Positions 27,856 to 32,084 of a stretch of 32,084 bases of DNA are shown in pieces. The DNA is from Porticoccaceae bacterium. Lineage in GTDB: Bacteria > Pseudomonadota > Gammaproteobacteria > Pseudomonadales > Porticoccaceae. The translations under genes and the position numbers were made by a program. Within the stretch, counting starts at the first letter, position 1. Each line of letters begins with the position of its first letter. The stretch spans positions 1-32,084 of the forward strand of contig JALNZZ010000007.1 in assembly GCA_023229065.1 (NCBI GenBank). The letters run 5' to 3'. The notes under the pieces are model-generated. The model ran no database searches. It worked only from the letters and a program-made list of their open reading frames with translations, and had not been told where the DNA came from.

Positions 27856-30171
27856 TTATTTTTTCAACCTAATTACCTTCTTTGTGGCGGTCTTCTTTGC
27901 CTGCCTTGGTACAGGCTTGCCAGCCTTGTCATCCATGACGACTTTGCAGCCGTCCTTGTACCCGCTGCATCCCCACCAGTAGCCATGCGGCCCTTTGCGT
28001 CGATACATCAGCTTCCCGCAGGAAGGGCATGGCGACGTTTTAACGGCAACAGGTTTGCCCTTTTCGTCGTCCAGGAAAGTTTTGCAATCATCAGTCGGGC
28101 AGAACCAGCCAAATGAACCCTTCACCGGCTTCCCGGTTTCTTTGTTCTTCTTCTGGTAGCGGCGCAAAGGCGTTTCACACTTGGGGCAAGGGTAAGCCTT
28201 CGGCTCAACAGGCAAGCCCTTTTCGTCGTCCAGGAAGGTCTTGCAGTCATCAGTCGGGCAGAACCAGCCTATGCCCCCGGCCTTCTTTTTGTAACGGCGC
28301 AATGTTGTCTCACACTTGGGGCAAGGGTGTTCCTTCCGCTCGACAGGCTGGCCGTTCACATCGTCCAGGAAAGTTTTGCAATCGTCATTCGTGCAGTACC
28401 AGACCGGCAGCTTGCCCGCCTTCTGGAACTTCCGAAGCCCGGCGCTGCACTTCGGGCACGCAAAACGCGGCTTGAAGTCGCCGCCACTGGCAACAGCCGT
28501 CAGTTCGCTTTGCAGTTGGTGGTAGGCCGGGGCTACCACGTCCAGGTAATCACGCTGGCCGTCTGCAATCTGGTCAAGTTGGGCTTCCATATCCCGCGTA
28601 AACGCCAGCTCCATAAACTCGAAACCTGCTTTCATCAGGTGTTCGACTAAGGTGTTACCTGTTTCCGTTGGCATCAAATAGCGCTTGTCTTCGACAAGAT
28701 AACCACGCGCCATGATATTGCCCATGATGGCCGGGTAAGTCGCCGGGCGGCCTATCCCCTCAGTTTCCAGCTTCTTAATCAGGCTGGCTTTGGTGTACCT
28801 GGGTGGTGCCTTCGTCGCCTTTTTCAGTAGCTCGCCACTGTCAGCGGTTTTGCTGCTACCGACATCCAGTACCGGCACGGCACCGCCCACTTCATCCCCT
28901 TCATCATCGGCTTTGTCTTCTACCGCGTCCTTCGCCGTCAAGACTCGCCAGCCCTGCTCAACCAGTGTCCGGCCTTTGGCCTTGAACTGGAATGGTTGCG
29001 TGCTGTCAACGGCTTCTAATGTGACAGAGTTCACCTTGTAATGAGCGTCAGCCAGTTGTGAGGCTACCGTGCGTTGCCAGATCAGCGCGTATAGCTTGCG
29101 CTGGTGTTCATCTTCACCGGCTTCCAGTACGTCTATCGACGTGGGTCTGATAGCTTCGTGTGCTTCTTGCGCCCCACCCTTCGCCTTGAACTGGCGCGGC
29201 TTTTCAGGTAACGCCCACCCCTTGCCTTCGGCATAGGCCCGCACTTCGGCTGCTGCCTCAGTACTGATATTCACCCCATCCGTGCGGATATAGGTTATTA
29301 CGCCTTGCTCAAACAGCTTTTGTGCATCCTTCGCTGTTTGCTCAGGGTCACGCTTCAAGGTCACGCTTGCCGCTTGCAGCAGCAAGGACGTTGAGAAAGG
29401 CGACGGCGGCGCTTCGCGTTTCTTCTCGGTGCCGGAGTCCAGTACGTTGAACTGGCGGCAATCAGCCGCTTGCTTCGCCAGGGCTTCATCAAGCACATAA
29501 GGCGCTTCATCAGTAACGAAGGGCTTTGTATCCCATTCGGCCTTCCACTTGCCGCCGTCAAAGGTCACGGCTGCACCAAAGTGATTCGTTTTCTTGAACG
29601 CTAGAATCCGGCGCTCAAGGTCAACGACCAGCCGCACAGCGACACTTTGCACCCGCCCGGCAGAAAGGTTTTGCCCTAGCAGGTTCGATATGAGAGGTGA
29701 CACCAAATAGCCCACGATTCGATCCAGGGCGCGGCGGGCTTCTTGTGCATACACAAGGTTTGAATCAATTTTTCGCGCCTTGGTTATCGCGGCCCGGATA
29801 GCCTGGGCCGTGATTTCATCGAAAGTGACGCGCTCATAATCGTCTTCATCCAGGCCGAGAGCGTCTTTCAGGTGCCATGCAATGGCTTCGCCTTCACGAT
29901 CAGGGTCAGTTGCCAGATAGATGATTTCGGCCTTGTTGAGCAGGCCGCGGATTCGATTAACCCGATCCTCCCCGCCCGGAAACGTGCGCCCTTGAAAGGT
30001 CGCAGGCGGGATAAATTCATACTGCAAAACAAAATCGGGTTCTTCGACCCCAATTTCACGTTTTGGCAAGTCGCGGACGTGGCCGACGCTTGCAACGACT
30101 TTCCAGTCATCGCCCAAAATCGACTCTATTTTTTTGATCTTGTTTGGGCTTTCCACCACCATCAATTTCAT
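27856..30171 (-). CDS. topA: Plasmid type IA DNA topoisomerase (TopA-like, 771 aa)
   Basis: N-terminal TOPRIM domain with VVESPNKIKKIESIL and the metal motif DPDREGEAIAWH at residues 89-100. The active-site tyrosine is in VITYIRTDGVN near residue 293 (the usual form is RTDS; here Gly follows Asp). Four C-terminal Cys4 zinc ribbons (about 560-750) begin with FACPKC, HPCPKC, YPCPKC and SPCPSC. It relaxes negatively supercoiled DNA and may assist transfer or replication. Plasmid systems more often carry a topoisomerase III-like TraE. It lies between virB1 and virB2 in the tra region. Confidence 0.92.
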   Translation of the reverse strand: MKLMVVESPNKIKKIESILGDDWKVVASVGHVRDLPKREIGVEEPDFVLQYEFIPPATFQGRTFPGGEDRVNRIRGLLNKAEIIYLATDPDREGEAIAWHLKDALGLDEDDYERVTFDEITAQAIRAAITKARKIDSNLVYAQEARRALDRIVGYLVSPLISNLLGQNLSAGRVQSVAVRLVVDLERRILAFKKTNHFGAAVTFDGGKWKAEWDTKPFVTDEAPYVLDEALAKQAADCRQFNVLDSGTEKKREAPPSPFSTSLLLQAASVTLKRDPEQTAKDAQKLFEQGVITYIRTDGVNISTEAAAEVRAYAEGKGWALPEKPRQFKAKGGAQEAHEAIRPTSIDVLEAGEDEHQRKLYALIWQRTVASQLADAHYKVNSVTLEAVDSTQPFQFKAKGRTLVEQGWRVLTAKDAVEDKADDEGDEVGGAVPVLDVGSSKTADSGELLKKATKAPPRYTKASLIKKLETEGIGRPATYPAIMGNIMARGYLVEDKRYLMPTETGNTLVEHLMKAGFEFMELAFTRDMEAQLDQIADGQRDYLDVVAPAYHQLQSELTAVASGGDFKPRFACPKCSAGLRKFQKAGKLPVWYCTNDDCKTFLDDVNGQPVERKEHPCPKCETTLRRYKKKAGGIGWFCPTDDCKTFLDDEKGLPVEPKAYPCPKCETPLRRYQKKNKETGKPVKGSFGWFCPTDDCKTFLDDEKGKPVAVKTSPCPSCGKLMYRRKGPHGYWWGCSGYKDGCKVVMDDKAGKPVPRQAKKTATKKVIRLKK

Positions 30172-30182
30172 AACCCTGCCCC

Positions 30183-30926
30183 TTAAAAAACAATGGACGA
30201 GCTGGCCGCTTGTGCGGCTGGCTTCGCGTCTTCATTGGTGACAGGTGCATCGACCTGGCCCCGCTCATGAGTCACCACCGTTGCGGTGGCGGGCGCGTCT
30301 ACGCGCTGGAGAAGTACCGGGGCATGGTCAACAGGTGGCCCGGACGGTGTGCGTGCCGCAGGCGTGGGGCTGGCTGCCGTTGCGGCTCGCACCCTTTGCG
30401 GCTTTGTTGCTTCCCTTGAGGTGATCGAAGGAACAATGGGAATTGCTTTCGGCTCTACGTCAGCCTGGGCAAGCACCTTTTCAACGTATGACGGTTTACC
30501 AGAAACGTCAGGCTGAAAGCCTCTTGTGAAGTTGCCCGAGTAGTAGCAGGAGAAAGCAGACTGCAAAGCACGCTGTTCGTCGCCATCAACACGCGGCAAC
30601 GCCCTTGTGTAGCAGTCTTCAAGAATGAGAGAGCCGACACGCATGTTCTCGCAAGGGTCAAAGGCTTCTTCATAGCTCAAGCCATACTTCGGCAAGTTGT
30701 GCCGGTTGACCTGGGCAATGCCTAGCGAGAAATTCCAGCCATCGGCTTCAAGAGCCTTTGCGGTTTCCACCGCTTCATCTTTGGCCTGGGGTTGCCGTTG
30801 CAGCACCCCGCCAACTACGCCTATCGCGTAAGGGTTGAAGGTAGACTCAACCTGAACAATCGCCGCCATCGTTTGCGGCGCAACGGTCGGAGCGCATTGC
30901 TCCGCCAGAAGCAGAAAATCCAGCAT
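30183..30926 (-). CDS. virB1: VirB1-like lytic transglycosylase (247 aa)
   Basis: SLT-type domain at about residues 5-150 with catalytic Glu in AIVQVESTFNPYAIGV, then WNFSLGIAQVNRHN and AFSCYYSGNFTRGF. It opens peptidoglycan for channel assembly. A typical signal peptide is not evident. The C-terminal region (about 165-247) is Ala/Pro-rich and variable, and includes a 40-bp element (30237-30276) translated as VTHERGQVDAPVT. It lies 11 bases before the topoisomerase gene and follows an operator at 30960. Confidence 0.9.
   Translation of the reverse strand: MLDFLLLAEQCAPTVAPQTMAAIVQVESTFNPYAIGVVGGVLQRQPQAKDEAVETAKALEADGWNFSLGIAQVNRHNLPKYGLSYEEAFDPCENMRVGSLILEDCYTRALPRVDGDEQRALQSAFSCYYSGNFTRGFQPDVSGKPSYVEKVLAQADVEPKAIPIVPSITSREATKPQRVRAATAASPTPAARTPSGPPVDHAPVLLQRVDAPATATVVTHERGQVDAPVTNEDAKPAAQAASSSIVF
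30237..30276 (+). repeat. 40-bp GGYGAC element inside virB1
   Basis: GGTGACAGGT ... GAGTCACC, exact 40-bp length with the same end sequences. It is in frame with virB1 and lies in its variable tail. Confidence 0.55.
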
Positions 30927-30959
30927 GTAACCGACTCCACATTAGTGAGGAAACGGCTA

Positions 30960-30978
30960 CCAATATAGCATACTTTGG
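30960..30978. promoter_or_regulatory. 19-bp operator, copy 5 (CCAATATAGCATACTTTGG)
   Basis: 34 bases before the virB1 start, directly after the stop of the preceding gene. Confidence 0.6.
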
Positions 30979-31350
30979 TTATTGTTCATCCCCTTTTTTG
31001 GTAGTGCGTGCTGCCTTTCCCTTTTGCGCCTTGCCGCCTTGTGGTGGCTTCGCGTCTTGAGGTTGCGGCGGCAGCTCCATGTTTCTGAAAAGCACAAAGC
31101 TATCAGTCGGGTACAACTCCCGCAGATGATCGTTTAGGCGCTTCAAGTCCTTAAACACCTTTGGCGTGTGTCTATCCCGTCGCGTGGTCAAGTACCACTG
31201 TTTCCCCTCAGCCCACTTCAAAAGCACAACCACGTAGAAACCAACCGGGGTTTCCATAACCTGAATCTGGTCGATGGTTTTCTGTAATACGGCCAGCTCT
31301 AGGTCGCCTTCTAAAATGCTGTTTTCGGGACTACATGCAGAAAGATTCAT
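30979..31350 (-). CDS. Hypothetical protein at the head of the tra region (123 aa)
   Basis: I do not recognise it. It has a compact domain (about residues 20-90) with QIQVMETPVGFYVVVLLKWA and WYLTTRRDRHTPKVFKDLKR, a beta-rich pattern followed by helices, then a Lys/Pro/Gln-rich basic tail. Cytoplasmic by appearance. I chose ATG 31350 because it has AGGA upstream; a start at 31380 (133 aa) has no clear ribosome site. It has its own 19-bp operator. A regulatory or DNA-binding role is possible from the basic tail, but this is a guess. Confidence 0.6.
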   Translation of the reverse strand: MNLSACSPENSILEGDLELAVLQKTIDQIQVMETPVGFYVVVLLKWAEGKQWYLTTRRDRHTPKVFKDLKRLNDHLRELYPTDSFVLFRNMELPPQPQDAKPPQGGKAQKGKAARTTKKGDEQ

Positions 31351-31406
31351 GTTTGTCCTGTATTTGTCGGTGTCTGTCATAGTCTAAAACGACTCACATT
31401 GTATAA

Positions 31407-31425
31407 CCAAAATATAGTATTTTGG
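31407..31425. promoter_or_regulatory. 19-bp operator, copy 6 (CCAAAATATAGTATTTTGG)
   Basis: The most symmetric copy: an almost perfect palindrome around one central base. It precedes the 30979-31350 gene. TATACA just downstream on the minus strand is a -10 candidate. Confidence 0.65.
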
Positions 31426-31554
31426 TAGTTGTTTCGGTTGCTTGTGCTACACAAGGTGTCAACCAGTGCCACTAAACAGGCTTTTCTGACCCGCTGAAAA
31501 TCCGAGCCGGGCGCAAGTCCCTTTCCAAACACCAACAGCAAATTTCCCCGGACT

Positions 31555-31594
31555 GGTGACAAACGGCAGTCCTTTATAACTATTCGCCGTCGCC
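31555..31594 (+). repeat. 40-bp GGYGAC element with A/T-rich interior
   Basis: GGTGACAAAC ... CGCCGTCGCC, exact 40 bp. The interior (CCTTTATAACTATT) is unlike the other copies. Confidence 0.5.
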
Positions 31595-31609
31595 AAATTG
31601 TAGCAAATT

Positions 31610-31647
31610 GGTGACAATCCTCATAGCGGGTTAACCACTGCGTCACC
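31610..31647 (+). repeat. 38-bp variant of the GGYGAC element
   Basis: GGTGACAATC ... TGCGTCACC, two bases short of the standard length. It lies 15 bases from the preceding element. Confidence 0.4.
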
Positions 31648-31680
31648 ACAGTTAGGGGCGCAATTCTAGATCAGCTTTGC

Positions 31681-31795
31681 CCAGCGTCGAAGACGCCTTT
31701 TGCCCAGCCCGCGCAGCGGGTGGGGCGGCGTGCTAATCATGGCTGGATTGCCCTTGGTGACGCTTCGGCGCGATCGAGGACGGGCAACTGTCACC
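31681..31795 (+). repeat. Hairpin module followed by a 40-bp element
   Basis: Module 31681-31733 has first stem GCGTC-GAA-GACGC (a compensated change from GCGGC/GCCGC), the usual second stem and GGGGCGGCGTGC. The 40-bp element at 31756-31795 shares its interior GCGCGATCGAGGACGG with 17936-17975. Confidence 0.75.
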
Positions 31796-31866
31796 ATTCC
31801 AGCCATCCCCCCAAAAACCACCGGATGGTTAGCCATCGGATGGTTTCCGGGCGCATGGTCATTCAT

Positions 31867-31957
31867 GCACGCTTCCCCTGCCCTTCGGGCACGGTAGAAA
31901 GGCGTCTTCGACGCTTTGGCGACAAATGGCCGTCCTGGCCAGCTCCCAGCCGTCACC
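31867..31957 (-). repeat. Inverted hairpin module joined to a 40-bp element
   Basis: The module (31867-31916, minus orientation) has stem GCGTC/GACGC and a different second stem TGCCC-TTC-GGGCA. It abuts element 31918-31957, a 39/40 inverted match to 10233-10272. Confidence 0.7.
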
Positions 31958-31970
31958 AATCAAAAGCCCA

Positions 31971-32079
31971 TTCCCGGCAAGCCGGGAAGATTACATGGAC
32001 ACCGCGACAAGTCGCCGTGTTTCAGGCAAAGCCAGTCAGCCGTTGCACGGCAGACTGAACGCAGCCGGTGAACCGGCTG
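31971..32079. other. Cluster of four consecutive stem-loops
   Basis: TTCCCGGC/GCCGGGAA (2-base loop), ACACCGCGAC/GTCGCCGTGT (9 of 10 pairs), AGTCAGCCGT/ACGGCAGACT (9 of 10 pairs) and CAGCCGGT/ACCGGCTG (2-base loop) within 109 bases. It could be a single-strand initiation or folding region; no T runs follow, so these are not typical terminators. Confidence 0.55.
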
Positions 32080-32084
32080 GATGT

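Larger units (their letters stand above)
31426..32084. other. Non-coding repeat and hairpin region
   Basis: No gene is supported; the Arg/Pro-rich reading frames here come from the repeats. It holds 40-bp elements at 31555, 31610 (38 bp), 31756 and 31918, hairpin modules at 31681 and 31867 (inverted), and a GGATGGTTAGCCATCGGATGG repeat-hairpin near 31825-31845. Four consecutive stem-loops follow at 31971-31988, 31999-32020, 32034-32056 and 32062-32079. Confidence 0.6.

Noticed and set aside
3059..31957. 40-bp elements as integron attC sites or dif/Xer sites
   Set aside because: Ends lack the attC core GTTRRRY and the dif arms, and no integrase or Xer recombinase gene is present.
31666..31959. 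Frames on both strands in the last kilobase
   Set aside because: Arg/Pro-rich translations of hairpin modules and 40-bp elements with no ribosome site or family match.

Overview
The window is the backbone of a conjugative plasmid from a Gram-negative proteobacterium. Evidence for this is a full VirB/VirD4-type mating apparatus with outer-membrane lipoproteins, an IncP-like control region (KorA-, IncC- and KorB-like proteins plus KfrA), SSB, an oriT with a MOBP relaxase, and an iteron origin with DnaA boxes. The host genus cannot be fixed from the sequence. No resistance, catabolic or metal cargo, no insertion sequence, no CRISPR array and no tRNA or rRNA gene was seen. All core functions are present in 32 kb, so the window may be a complete or nearly complete cryptic plasmid (inference; circularity cannot be seen).

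Layout. 0.05-3.05 kb (+): small hypothetical gene, DUF3560 gene, small membrane protein, hypothetical gene, kfrA. 3.2-4.9 kb: RepB-primase-like replication gene, then the origin (22-bp-period iterons, DnaA boxes, AT-rich stretch). 4.9-8.1 kb (+): ssb, korA-like, parA/incC, korB-like and a DUF192 gene in a tight unit. 8.1-10.2 kb (+): oriT, mobC-like gene, small gene, relaxase. 10.3-12.0 kb (-): membrane protein, TrbM-like protein, OmpA-like lipoprotein. 12.3-15.1 kb (-): small gene, LPD7 protein, KfrB-domain protein. 15.2-31.4 kb (-): virD4, virB11, 10, 9, 8, 7, 6, eexN, virB5, 4, 3, 2, topoisomerase I, virB1 and a small gene at the head. 31.4-32.08 kb: non-coding, rich in repeats and hairpins.

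Working together. MobC and the relaxase process oriT. VirD4 couples the relaxosome to the VirB channel. The LPD7 and KfrB-domain proteins are domains found in other plasmids on TraI C-termini or Kfr proteins, here encoded as separate genes. Judged from the nic orientation, the ssb/kor/par region would enter the recipient first and the transfer genes last. A 19-bp palindrome (CCAA...TTGG) sits in front of six transcription units, including most tra operons, so one repressor probably controls them together.

Most unusual features: (1) a family of 40-bp elements with inverted GGYGAC/GTCRCC ends at module borders, thirteen copies including one 38-bp variant, some joined by a covarying two-hairpin module; (2) an identical 11-residue C-terminal peptide on the EexN lipoprotein and on VirB5, encoded with only synonymous differences; (3) the 19-bp operator regulon; (4) stray origin iterons inside parA and virD4 and as an inverted pair at 12.1-12.3 kb; (5) a 16-bp palindrome TTTCGTCATGACGAAA in both korB and the oriT region.
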